Below, one piece after another: positions 17,086-24,591 of a DNA stretch of 64,000 bases. A program made the position numbers and the translations under genes. The notes under the pieces are model-generated. The model was not told the origin of the DNA. It saw only the letters and a program-made list of their open reading frames with translations, and ran no database searches. Source of the DNA: Gordonia sp. KTR9 (lineage in GTDB: Bacteria; Actinomycetota; Actinomycetes; Mycobacteriales; Mycobacteriaceae); assembly GCF_000143885.2 (NCBI RefSeq), contig NC_018581.1, positions 1,488,001 through 1,552,000 of the forward strand. The letters are read 5' to 3'. Position 1 is the stretch's first letter, and every line of letters starts with the position of its first letter.

Positions 17086-17214
17086 TCAGCTACCGAAGAA
17101 CCACGGGAACGTCTTGGGGCGGGCCTGCGGGCGCGCCTGATTGCGCTGCTGCGGGCGCGCCTGACGCCGGTTCTGGGACTGCGGCCGGCGGTTCTGCGCG
17201 GGTTTGTTGGGCAT
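17086..17214 (-). CDS. 42-residue basic Arg/Gln/Pro-rich mini protein
   Basis: From the ATG at 17214 the product is very basic and low-complexity (repeats of QNRR, QARP and QQRN) with an aromatic end FPWFFGS. An AGGA motif lies seven bases upstream. I recognise no domain. It resembles small basic tails of ribosome- or nucleic-acid-binding proteins in composition only. A longer reading from 17289 exists but adds unrelated residues. Confidence 0.5.
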   Translation of the reverse strand: MPNKPAQNRRPQSQNRRQARPQQRNQARPQARPKTFPWFFGS

Positions 17215-17356
17215 TCGTTCATCCTGTTCTCGTTCGGTCGCACCGGTCAGGGAGCCGGTGCGGTCGCACGTTCCGGCGACGAATCCCAAAGTAGGGAGCC
17301 AACCTTCGGGTTCGAATGGTTCCGGCTGTCAGCTTCCTGGGAGCCCGCGCCCGCTG

Positions 17357-18178
17357 TCAGCGCGAGTGGCGGCCCGGCGCATCCGGGCCCTCACCCGGGA
17401 AGTCGCCCGGGTACTGCTCACCGGGGTAGCCCGTGCTGGGGCCGGGGGGCGGGTAGTTGCCGGCACCGGGATAGTTCCCGGGCGGCGGATAGCTACCGGG
17501 CGCGGGCTGCGGTGTGGGATACGGCTGTCCGGACGGGCCTCCCGGCGGCGGTCCCTGCGGAGGGCGATTCTGGGGGGGAGCGGACTGGGGCGGAGCGGAT
17601 TGCGGGGGATTCGGGCGCGAGGGCGGACCCTGGGGTGACGGGGGAGTCGAGATGCGTTGTGTGGTACCGGCTCCGGCAGGTGCCTCGTACGGCGCGAAGG
17701 AACCCGATGGCGGACCGTAGGAGTCGCCGACCGGTCCGGCCGGATCGGTGAGATGCGCAGGCAGGTCACTCTCGGCCTCCGCCTTGGCTTTCGAGGTGCC
17801 CTCGGGGTCGAGTAGATCGCGGATCTCCGAGAGCAGCGCGATCTCGGTGACCTCCGCTTTCTTGCCGAAGCCGCCCAGCTCGGCGAGCTTGTTGTACGGC
17901 AGGATGATGATGAAATACACCACTGCGGCGATGATCAGGAAGTTGATCACGGCCGTGATGACGCTGCCGAGGTCGACGAATGTCGATGGGTTGTCCGTGA
18001 TCTGGAATCCGAGTCCCTGCGCGGCGTCGGAGCCGACGGGGATCGAGTTGATGATCGGCTGGACGATGCCGTCGGTGAAGGCGGTGACGATCGCGGTGAA
18101 CGCCGCGCCGATGATGACCGCTGTTGCCAGCTCGACGACATTGCCCTTGAGTATGAAGTCCCTGAATCCCTTGAGCAC
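17357..18178 (-). CDS. mscL: large-conductance mechanosensitive channel MscL with a long Pro/Gly/Gln-rich tail
   Basis: The first 110 residues are MscL: LKGFRDFILKGNVVELATAV, transmembrane helix 1 (VIIGAAFTAIVTAF), a periplasmic loop, then helix 2 (VITAVINFLIIAAVVYFIII) and the PYNKLAELGGFGKK end. MscL opens under membrane tension to release solutes on hypo-osmotic shock. The total is 273 residues, against about 136-151 in E. coli and M. tuberculosis. The extra 150 residues are an acidic linker followed by a low-complexity tail of QSAPPQ, GPPSRP and YPPPGNYPGAG repeats, similar in style to cytoplasmic tails of Mycobacteriales envelope proteins. A GTG at 18178 matches the family start. The gene follows moaB2 in M. 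tuberculosis (from memory), so the intervening block here looks inserted. Confidence 0.88.
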   Translation of the reverse strand: MLKGFRDFILKGNVVELATAVIIGAAFTAIVTAFTDGIVQPIINSIPVGSDAAQGLGFQITDNPSTFVDLGSVITAVINFLIIAAVVYFIIILPYNKLAELGGFGKKAEVTEIALLSEIRDLLDPEGTSKAKAEAESDLPAHLTDPAGPVGDSYGPPSGSFAPYEAPAGAGTTQRISTPPSPQGPPSRPNPPQSAPPQSAPPQNRPPQGPPPGGPSGQPYPTPQPAPGSYPPPGNYPGAGNYPPPGPSTGYPGEQYPGDFPGEGPDAPGRHSR

Positions 18179-18355
18179 GGTGTGCGGCCTCTTTTCGGTG
18201 ATGTCCTGCTCTTGTCCGGCGATTCTGTGCACGATCGGAGCAAATCCGACATGCGCTGTGCGAGCTCGTACTACCCTATCCACGATCGTGAAGGAACCGA
18301 TCCATTTGAGTTGATTCGCGCGGCTGTGTCGTCACGCCGCGATCGGCGTGTGCGC

Positions 18356-19027
18356 TCAGTGCAGGACGACCGCGAGCGACGTGTCGAGCCCGGCCGCCGC
18401 GACCCGGTGAGCAGATGCGACGTCCATGGCGAGCAGCACCGGGGCGGCTGTCGTGCGGCTGGGGGCGAGGCCGCCCGACGGCGAATCGGCGCCGTGGAGG
18501 GCGACCACCGCCCGCCGCGCCAGTACTTCTGCCTCCTCGGTCAACACATCCACCACATCGCCGGGACGGAGCAGCGACGTCACCGCGTCGTCCGACAGCC
18601 GGATCGGCACGAGGCGGGCATCGCGCATCCCGGTCAGGTCGGCAGGCAGATGCGAGGAGAGCAACCGCGTGTCGGTCAGCATCTCGCCGGCGCGGACACG
18701 TCCGGTCACCGTCCGCCCGACCGCCGGCGCCGCATCGGTCAGGACCCCGTCGGGGACGCTCGTGCCCGCGACCCTCCGCGGTTGCACGTCACCGGACTCG
18801 ACGACCTGACCGGGCAACAGGTCGTGAGCGGCGACGAGGACCTCGACATCGCCGTCGGTGCGGGTGCCGGCAACCCCGACCACGACCGCGGCGACGACCA
18901 GGGCCGCCGCGGCGACGCGACGGACCAGGAGGTTGCGGGTCCAGCCCGGTCGCAGTGCGGACCCCAGCCGGTCGCGAAGGCGGGGGGCCAGCGAGGCACG
19001 GGATGGATGCGTCGACGCGGGAGGCAT
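18356..19027 (-). CDS. SAF-domain membrane-anchored protein (RcpC/CpaB-like)
   Basis: 223 residues with one N-terminal transmembrane helix (AAAALVVAAVVVGVAG) and a SAF domain behind it (VLVAAHDLLPGQVVESGDVQPRRV, then TGRVRAGEMLTDTRLL). SAF domains occur in CpaB/RcpC-type pilus assembly proteins and in related envelope proteins. The end contains RPGDVVDVL and a possible second small domain. The ATG at 19027 is chosen over a longer reading. It is divergent from nhaA. No pilus genes are adjacent, so the role is open. Confidence 0.7.
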   Translation of the reverse strand: MPPASTHPSRASLAPRLRDRLGSALRPGWTRNLLVRRVAAAALVVAAVVVGVAGTRTDGDVEVLVAAHDLLPGQVVESGDVQPRRVAGTSVPDGVLTDAAPAVGRTVTGRVRAGEMLTDTRLLSSHLPADLTGMRDARLVPIRLSDDAVTSLLRPGDVVDVLTEEAEVLARRAVVALHGADSPSGGLAPSRTTAAPVLLAMDVASAHRVAAAGLDTSLAVVLH

Positions 19028-19253
19028 GGGGCGACGGTAGGTCCGTGCCCGGTGGTCGTCGGCTCTCGGTGCGGGGCTGTGGACAACCGCCGGGTTCGGT
19101 GGCTCTCCTGGGGATGCGTTCGCCGCCGGCAGCGGCGCGGCGGGCCGGGGTGTTGCGTGGGAGAATCGGTGGCGGTGTGCCGGGAAGTCTGGTCGGCCGT
19201 TGCCCGGTGCGGGCGGCGTCGAGATGATCTGTCTGTCCGACCAGAGGAGCAGG

Positions 19254-20510
19254 ATGACCGACGAGACACCAGGTGGCGGCATCAGCCGGGCGACCCGCGC
19301 GCGGCGCTGGGCCGCGCTCGACACGACCAGCGGGGCATTGCTTCTCGTGGCCGCTACGGTCGCCGTCGTTTGGGCCAACTCCCCGTGGCGGGAGACCTAC
19401 GACGCCCTGTTACACGTCGAGGTGGGACCCGAGTCGCTCCACCTGCACCTCTCGCTGGCGCACTGGGCGTCGGACGGATTGCTGGCGATCTTCTTCTTCG
19501 TCGTCGGAGTCGAACTGAAACACGAGTTCGTCGCCGGGAGCCTCCGGGACCTGAAACTCGCCGGCGTGCCGATCGCGGCGGCGGTGGGCGGGATGGTCAT
19601 CCCCGCGCTCTGCTACGTCGTCGTGGTCGCGATCGGCGACCCCGAGGGGTTGCGCGGCTGGGCGATCCCGACCGCCACCGACATCGCCTTCGCCCTGGCG
19701 GTTCTCGCGATCTTCGGCCGCGGCCTGCCACTTGCTCTCCGGACGTTCTTGCTGACGCTTGCCGTCGTCGACGATCTCCTCGGCATCATCGTCATCGCGA
19801 CCTTCTACACCGATGAGATCGACTTCGTCATGCTGGCGGCCGCCCTTGCCGCGGTGGCCCTCTTCGCCGTGCTGGTGCGGCAGGCGTGGCGGTGGTGGCC
19901 GGTTCTCATCCCGGTCGCCGTCGTCGCGTGGGCCCTGATGCACGCCTCCGGGGTGCACGCGACCGTTGCCGGCGTGCTGCTCGGCTTCGTCGTGCCGGCC
20001 GTCGCGATCCGCGGCGAGGAGCAACCGCGCACCGAGCGGCTCGATGACGCGGTCCGCCCGTACTCGGCCGCGCTCGCCCTGCCGGTGTTCGCGTTCGCCG
20101 CCGCAGGGGTGACCGTCGTCGGCAGCGAGGGGTCGATCGTGCAGCCGGTGTCGATCGGCATCGTCGTCGGTCTTGTCGTCGGCAAGCTCGTGGGTGTTCT
20201 CGGTTCGACGTGGCTGATGACGACGTTCACGCCGCTTCGGTTGCCCGACTCGATCGGCATCCGAGACCTGCTGCCGGTGGGTCTGCTGACGGGCGTCGGG
20301 TTCACGGTCGCGTTGCTCATCGCCGAACTGAGCTTCGAGGCCGGCTCCGACGATCACGCCGCCGCGGCCAAGGCGGCCATCCTCGTCGGCTCCGTGGTCT
20401 CGGCGATACTGGCCGCGATCCTGCTCCGGTGGGACGCCCGCCAGGCCCGTGATCCGGACATGAACCGCGACAACATCCCCGACATCGACAAGGACGTCAT
20501 CGGGGGATGA
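19254..20510 (+). CDS. nhaA: Na+/H+ antiporter NhaA
   Basis: The 418-residue polytopic protein shows NhaA landmarks: LAIFFFVVGVELKHEF near the N-terminus, the transport-site region IPTATDIAFALAVLAIFG with its Asp, and LTLAVVDDLLGIIVIATFY carrying the conserved Asp pair that binds Na+. Later helices include ALMHASGVHATVAGVLLGF and LLTGVGFTVALLIAELSF. It exchanges cytoplasmic Na+ for external H+. GAGGAGCAGG lies directly upstream of the ATG at 19254, which is preferred to a longer reading from 19200. The C-terminus ends in an acidic tail. Confidence 0.92.
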   Translation: MTDETPGGGISRATRARRWAALDTTSGALLLVAATVAVVWANSPWRETYDALLHVEVGPESLHLHLSLAHWASDGLLAIFFFVVGVELKHEFVAGSLRDLKLAGVPIAAAVGGMVIPALCYVVVVAIGDPEGLRGWAIPTATDIAFALAVLAIFGRGLPLALRTFLLTLAVVDDLLGIIVIATFYTDEIDFVMLAAALAAVALFAVLVRQAWRWWPVLIPVAVVAWALMHASGVHATVAGVLLGFVVPAVAIRGEEQPRTERLDDAVRPYSAALALPVFAFAAAGVTVVGSEGSIVQPVSIGIVVGLVVGKLVGVLGSTWLMTTFTPLRLPDSIGIRDLLPVGLLTGVGFTVALLIAELSFEAGSDDHAAAAKAAILVGSVVSAILAAILLRWDARQARDPDMNRDNIPDIDKDVIGG

Positions 20511-20550
20511 CCCCACAGGTCCTGGCCTGGGGCCGGGGAAGGCCGTGCTG

Positions 20551-22098
20551 TCACTTCGACAGCGGCGCGGCCTCCCTGGTCTCGTCGGCCCGACCGTAGG
20601 ACTCCCAGAACGTCGCTCCGACGATGCCGAGGGCGACCGGGTCGAAGATGGGATCCTTGCCCTCCTTCTTCTGCTTCTCGTAATCGCGCAGGGCCTTGAA
20701 CGCGGGCTGTTGCAGGATCAGGATGCCGACGATGTTCAGCCAGGCCATGAGGCCGACACCGATGTCGCCGAGTGTCCACGCCTCGCTCGCGGTGGAGACG
20801 CAGCCGATCGCCACCGACACCAGGATGAGCGCCTGCAGCAGCATCGTCAGATTCGCGCCGAGAGTGCTGCGCAGCGGGGCGATGTAGATCGTGGAGGCCT
20901 TGCCCATCAGGAAGCGCAGGTTGGTCTCGGCCATGTAGTAGTACGCGATGATGGTCGTGAGGCAGAAGAAGGCGAGAGACACCGCGACGAAAGTCGAACC
21001 GGCACCGGTCCACATGCTGTCGAAGCCGATCTGGACGAAGGTCGGCCCCACGTCGGTGCCGGCGGGGAGCAGGCCTCCCTCGGCGATCACCGCGCCGTCG
21101 GCGCTCTCGCCCTCGAACACCCGGTACGCGCCGGTCGAGATGATGAGGAAGCCGGTGGCCGAGCAGACGAACAGCGTGTCGATGTAGACGGCGAAGGCCT
21201 GCACGAAGCCCTGCTTGGCGGGATGTGAGACCTCGGCGGCCGCGGCGGCGTGCGGTCCGGTGCCCTGACCGGCCTCGTTGGAATAGATGCCGCGCTTGAC
21301 GCCCCACATCACGGCAGCGCCGACCACCGAACCGAACACGGAATCGACACCGAAGGCACTCGCGAAGATCAAGCGGAGAACGTCGGGGATCTGCGACGCG
21401 TTGGTGAAGACGACCACGAGCGCGAACAGGATGTAGAGAACGGCCATGAACGGGACGACGATCGTCGCGAAGGTCGCGATGCGCTTGACCCCGCCGATGA
21501 TGACGAATGCGAGCACGATGACCACGCCGACCGCGACGGCCCAGTCCGCGACGCCCCATGCCTGGCTCATCGCGATCGCCATGGAGTTCGACTGGACGCT
21601 CGGCAGGAGCAGGCCGCAGGCGAGGACGGTCACCGCGGCGAACACCAGTCCGTAGACCTTGAAGAACGGCGCTGCCTTCGTGTGGGCGAGCGCTTTGCTG
21701 AAGTAGTAGGCCGGGCCACCGCGGTACTCGTCGGTGAGCGGGTCTCGGGTCTTGTAGATCTGGCCGAGCGTGCACTCGACGAACGAGGTCGACGCCCCGA
21801 GGAAGGCCATCGCCCACATCCAGAACAATGCGCCCGGTCCGCCGAAGGCGATCGCTGTCGCGACGCCGGCGATGTTCCCGGTACCCACCCGGCCGGCAAG
21901 CGAGATCATCAGCGCCTGGAAGGACGAGACGCCGTCGGGTGAACTCTGGCCGTGGCGCATGACCCGGATCATCTCGGGCACGTGCCGGATCTGCAGGAAC
22001 CTCGATCGGATGGAGAAGTACACCCCCACACCGAGGCACAGGTACACCAGCGGATTGCTCCAGATGATGCTGTTGAGGTCGTTCAGAAAGTCGGTCAT
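20551..22098 (-). CDS. Na+/alanine (AGCS-family) amino acid symporter
   Basis: This 515-residue membrane protein belongs to the alanine/glycine:cation symporter family. Landmarks include GRVGTGNIAGVATAIAFGGPGA near residue 65, RRGGPAYYF-type and GIYSNEAGQGTGPHAAAA segments, and a late ETNLRFLMGK. The family imports alanine or glycine with Na+ or H+. The ATG at 22098 has a GGAG-type ribosome-binding site. It converges on nhaA with a 40-base gap. Substrate is inferred from family only. Confidence 0.85.
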   Translation of the reverse strand: MTDFLNDLNSIIWSNPLVYLCLGVGVYFSIRSRFLQIRHVPEMIRVMRHGQSSPDGVSSFQALMISLAGRVGTGNIAGVATAIAFGGPGALFWMWAMAFLGASTSFVECTLGQIYKTRDPLTDEYRGGPAYYFSKALAHTKAAPFFKVYGLVFAAVTVLACGLLLPSVQSNSMAIAMSQAWGVADWAVAVGVVIVLAFVIIGGVKRIATFATIVVPFMAVLYILFALVVVFTNASQIPDVLRLIFASAFGVDSVFGSVVGAAVMWGVKRGIYSNEAGQGTGPHAAAAAEVSHPAKQGFVQAFAVYIDTLFVCSATGFLIISTGAYRVFEGESADGAVIAEGGLLPAGTDVGPTFVQIGFDSMWTGAGSTFVAVSLAFFCLTTIIAYYYMAETNLRFLMGKASTIYIAPLRSTLGANLTMLLQALILVSVAIGCVSTASEAWTLGDIGVGLMAWLNIVGILILQQPAFKALRDYEKQKKEGKDPIFDPVALGIVGATFWESYGRADETREAAPLSK

Positions 22099-22268
22099 GT
22101 AGGGCTCCAGCGATGGTGGGTGCTGCTGTTCGGGCAGCACGTCGCGGACATTGTGCGGTGAACCGTTTGAACCGTTTGCTTCGGCTAGGCAAACACTTTG
22201 CACGACGCCACGCGGAGGTGCGCGACAAGCCGGGAATCCGGACGACAGAAATCAGGCGGGAGCCTCGC

Positions 22269-22295
22269 TTAGCACTCGGAATGAGTGAGTGCCAA
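22269..22295 (+). promoter_or_regulatory. CIRCE element (HrcA operator) upstream of the FmdB/Ruc gene
   Basis: TTAGCACTC, nine bases, then GAGTGCCAA: one base off the consensus CIRCE inverted repeat (TTAGCACTC-N9-GAGTGCTAA). It ends 45 bases before the gene start; TACACT at 22303-22308 could be the -10. HrcA-regulated heat-shock expression of the M. tuberculosis homologue Rv0991c is known to me. Confidence 0.85.
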
Positions 22296-22340
22296 AGTCG
22301 GTTACACTGGTCAGCGTTTACTGACTTTTCGGAGGTTTCG

Positions 22341-22667
22341 GTGCCCACCTACTCGTATGCCTGCACGGAGTGCGACAACAAGTTCGACATCGTCCAGTCC
22401 TTCTCCGACGACTCGTTGACCGAGTGCCCGCAGTGCGCGGGTCGACTGCGCAAGCTGTTCAACTCGGTCGGCATCGTGTTCAAGGGAAGCGGCTTCTACC
22501 GCACGGACTCGCGTCCGGGATCGTCGTCGGACACCTCGACGTCGTCGTCCTCGTCGGACAGCTCGTCGTCGAGTTCCTCGTCGGACAGCTCGTCGAGCAG
22601 CACGAAATCGGACACGTCGAGCTCGTCGTCGACCAAGAGCGAGACCAAGGCGGCGACGCCCGCCTGA
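22341..22667 (+). CDS. FmdB-type zinc-ribbon, Ser-rich protein (Ruc/Rv0991c-like redox chaperone)
   Basis: The 108-residue product opens with PTYSYACTECDNKFDIVQ and TECPQCAGRL, the paired CxxC motifs of the FmdB zinc ribbon, then the conserved LFNSVGIVFKGSGFYRTDS, and ends in a low-complexity Ser/Asp/Thr tail. The same layout is seen in M. tuberculosis Rv0991c, reported as a redox-regulated chaperone (Ruc) that prevents protein aggregation when its zinc Cys residues are oxidised. A CIRCE element supports heat-shock control. GGAGG stands close to the GTG at 22341; a longer reading from 22113 is rejected. It is followed convergently by the cyclo-ligase gene, with a 14-bp hairpin between. Confidence 0.88.
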   Translation: MPTYSYACTECDNKFDIVQSFSDDSLTECPQCAGRLRKLFNSVGIVFKGSGFYRTDSRPGSSSDTSTSSSSSDSSSSSSSSDSSSSSTKSDTSSSSSTKSETKAATPA

Positions 22668-22689
22668 GGGCGCCGCACCAACATCGGCA

Positions 22690-22734
22690 AGCAGAACCCG
22701 GGCCGGGTCGCCACGACACCGCCCGGGTTCTGCT
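22690..22734 (+). terminator. bidirectional terminator between the Ruc and cyclo-ligase genes
   Basis: AGCAGAACCCGGGC at 22690-22703 pairs perfectly with GCCCGGGTTCTGCT at 22721-22734 (17-base loop). Both flanking genes point into it. Confidence 0.75.
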
Positions 22735-22745
22735 GTACCCGTCGA

Positions 22746-23324
22746 TCAACCGAGCCGGCGGAATCCGTCTCCGGGTGTGAGCGTCCAGCCGACCGGCACG
22801 TCGTGGTCGCCGGACGGCAGTGAGTCGACGACCTCGTCGTCGTAGACCACACCGACGAGGTCGGCCGAGAGCCCGTGGAGGGTGCGGTCGTAGTACCCGG
22901 CGCCACGTCCGAGCCGCACCCCGCTCTTGTCGATGGCGAGCGCAGGTACGAGGATCACCGACGCCGCGCGGATCGCGGTCACGCCGACCCGGTCGGTCGA
23001 CGGTTCGAGAAGCCCCCAGCGCCCGGAGGTCAGCGAGTCCGGTCCCGTGTAGGGGGCCCAGTCCAACGGTGCGGGACCGCCCTCGGGAACCACCGGGACG
23101 AGCACCGAGACGCCGCGGTCGACGAGTGCGTCGAGCATCGAATTCGAGCCGGGTTCGTTGCCCACCGGGACATGGGCGGCAACCGTGACGTCGTACTCCA
23201 GACGAAACGGACAGGCATACATCCACTCGGCGAGTGCCGCCGCGGACCGGTCTCGCTCGGCCTCGGAGCGGCGCGAGCGTCGCTCTTCGATCTCTTGTCG
23301 CAGTTGCTGTTTCAGCGTTGGCAA
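22746..23324 (-). CDS. 5-formyltetrahydrofolate cyclo-ligase
   Basis: About 192 residues with the family motif KSGVRLGRGAGYYDRTL (nucleotide-binding and folate loop), an N-terminal basic helix (LKQQLRQEIEERRSRRSEAERDR) split here as family-typical, and the ending VGWTLTPGDGF. The enzyme converts 5-formyl-THF to 5,10-methenyl-THF with ATP, recycling folate. A TTG at 23324 is chosen because the family N-terminus begins there and AAGGACGG lies upstream; no ATG or GTG is available nearby. The gene sits between the Ruc gene and galU, as Rv0992c does (from memory). Confidence 0.85.
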   Translation of the reverse strand: MPTLKQQLRQEIEERRSRRSEAERDRSAAALAEWMYACPFRLEYDVTVAAHVPVGNEPGSNSMLDALVDRGVSVLVPVVPEGGPAPLDWAPYTGPDSLTSGRWGLLEPSTDRVGVTAIRAASVILVPALAIDKSGVRLGRGAGYYDRTLHGLSADLVGVVYDDEVVDSLPSGDHDVPVGWTLTPGDGFRRLG

Positions 23325-23487
23325 GACCCGACCGTCCTTCGCGTCGTCTCGACACCGGTGTCGTGTGCGCCCCGGCGGTGACAGCCGGGACGCCCGCACT
23401 GTATCCGACCGTCGGATCACGTGCGATGAGGTCCCGGTCACCGCCGTCTGTCCGGCCGACAATCGGCTCCTGTCCTAGGGTGGATTC

Positions 23488-24432
23488 ATGAGTGCGACGG
23501 ATAAATCTGGTTTCAGTGAGTACGACGGTGTACCCAACACTCCGCCGATCCCGCGTACCGCGGTCGTTCCGGCAGCCGGGTTGGGCACGAGGTTCCTGCC
23601 GGCGACCAAGACGGTTCCCAAAGAGCTGTTGCCGGTCGTCGACACCCCCGGCATCGAGCTCGTCGCCGAAGAGGCCAAGGCGGCCGGCGCCGACCGTCTG
23701 CTCATCGTGACCTCGCCGGGCAAGGACGGTGTGGTCGCCCACTTCGTCGAGGACCTCGTCCTGGAGAACACGCTCGCCACGCGCGGCAAGGAGTCGATGC
23801 TCGCGAAGGTGCGCAAGGCGCCGAACCTGCTCGAAGTCGCCTCGGTCGTGCAGGAGAAGCCGCTCGGCCTGGGACACGCGGTGGGTTGCGTCGAGAGCTA
23901 TCTCGACGACGACGAGGACGCGATCGCGGTCCTGCTGCCCGACGACCTGGTGCTCCCCGGCGGCGTCCTCGAGGTCATGGCCCGCACACGTCAGCGCCGG
24001 GGTGGGTCGGTGCTGTGTGCCATCGAGGTCCCCGAGGAGCGGATCAGCGCCTACGGCGTCTTCGACGTCGAGCCGCTGCCCGATGCCAACAACCCCAACG
24101 TCATGCGCCTCAAGGGCATGGTCGAGAAGCCTGAACCCGAGGACGCGCCGTCGAACCTCGCCGCTGCGGGCCGCTACATCCTGGACCGCAAGATCTTCGA
24201 CGCGCTGCGGCGTATCGAACCCGGGGCCGGCGGTGAACTCCAGCTCACCGACGCCATCGCGCTTCTCATCGAGGAGGGCGAGCCGGTTCACGTCGTCGTC
24301 CACCACGGCACCCGGCACGATCTCGGCAACCCCGGCGGTTACCTGAAGGCTGCGGTCGACTTCGCGCTCGATCGCGACGATTACGGTCCCGATCTGCGCG
24401 AGTGGCTCGAGAAGCGCCTCGCCGACAGCTGA
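23488..24432 (+). CDS. galU: UTP-glucose-1-phosphate uridylyltransferase GalU
   Basis: The 314-residue protein has the nucleotidyltransferase signature AAGLGTRFLPATKTVPKE near residue 31 and further GalU marks (LGLGHAV, LLPDDLVL, RYILDRKIFDAL, GGELQLTDAI). It makes UDP-glucose from UTP and glucose-1-phosphate for trehalose, glucans and envelope sugars. The start codon ATG is close to the family start. It is divergent from the cyclo-ligase gene and transcribed with the downstream glp/moeA region or separately (159-base gap). Confidence 0.93.
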   Translation: MSATDKSGFSEYDGVPNTPPIPRTAVVPAAGLGTRFLPATKTVPKELLPVVDTPGIELVAEEAKAAGADRLLIVTSPGKDGVVAHFVEDLVLENTLATRGKESMLAKVRKAPNLLEVASVVQEKPLGLGHAVGCVESYLDDDEDAIAVLLPDDLVLPGGVLEVMARTRQRRGGSVLCAIEVPEERISAYGVFDVEPLPDANNPNVMRLKGMVEKPEPEDAPSNLAAAGRYILDRKIFDALRRIEPGAGGELQLTDAIALLIEEGEPVHVVVHHGTRHDLGNPGGYLKAAVDFALDRDDYGPDLREWLEKRLADS

Positions 24433-24591
24433 GTCCGCGCCGCGATCGAGGAGTGCATCCGCGCGCCTCGCACGCCTAGCCGGGACTGCTCGATAACGTT
24501 TCCGACGTGTTGTATCGAGTGCACGACGTGCCGACGGCTGTCGTCCGCGCGCTCCGGTGTGCTGACCGGTTGAGACGGGAAGAGCGGTGAG

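Noticed and set aside
20354..22348. 664-residue leftward open reading frame
   Set aside because: A shadow of the symporter gene and the end of nhaA; Arg/Gly-rich with no recognisable domain.
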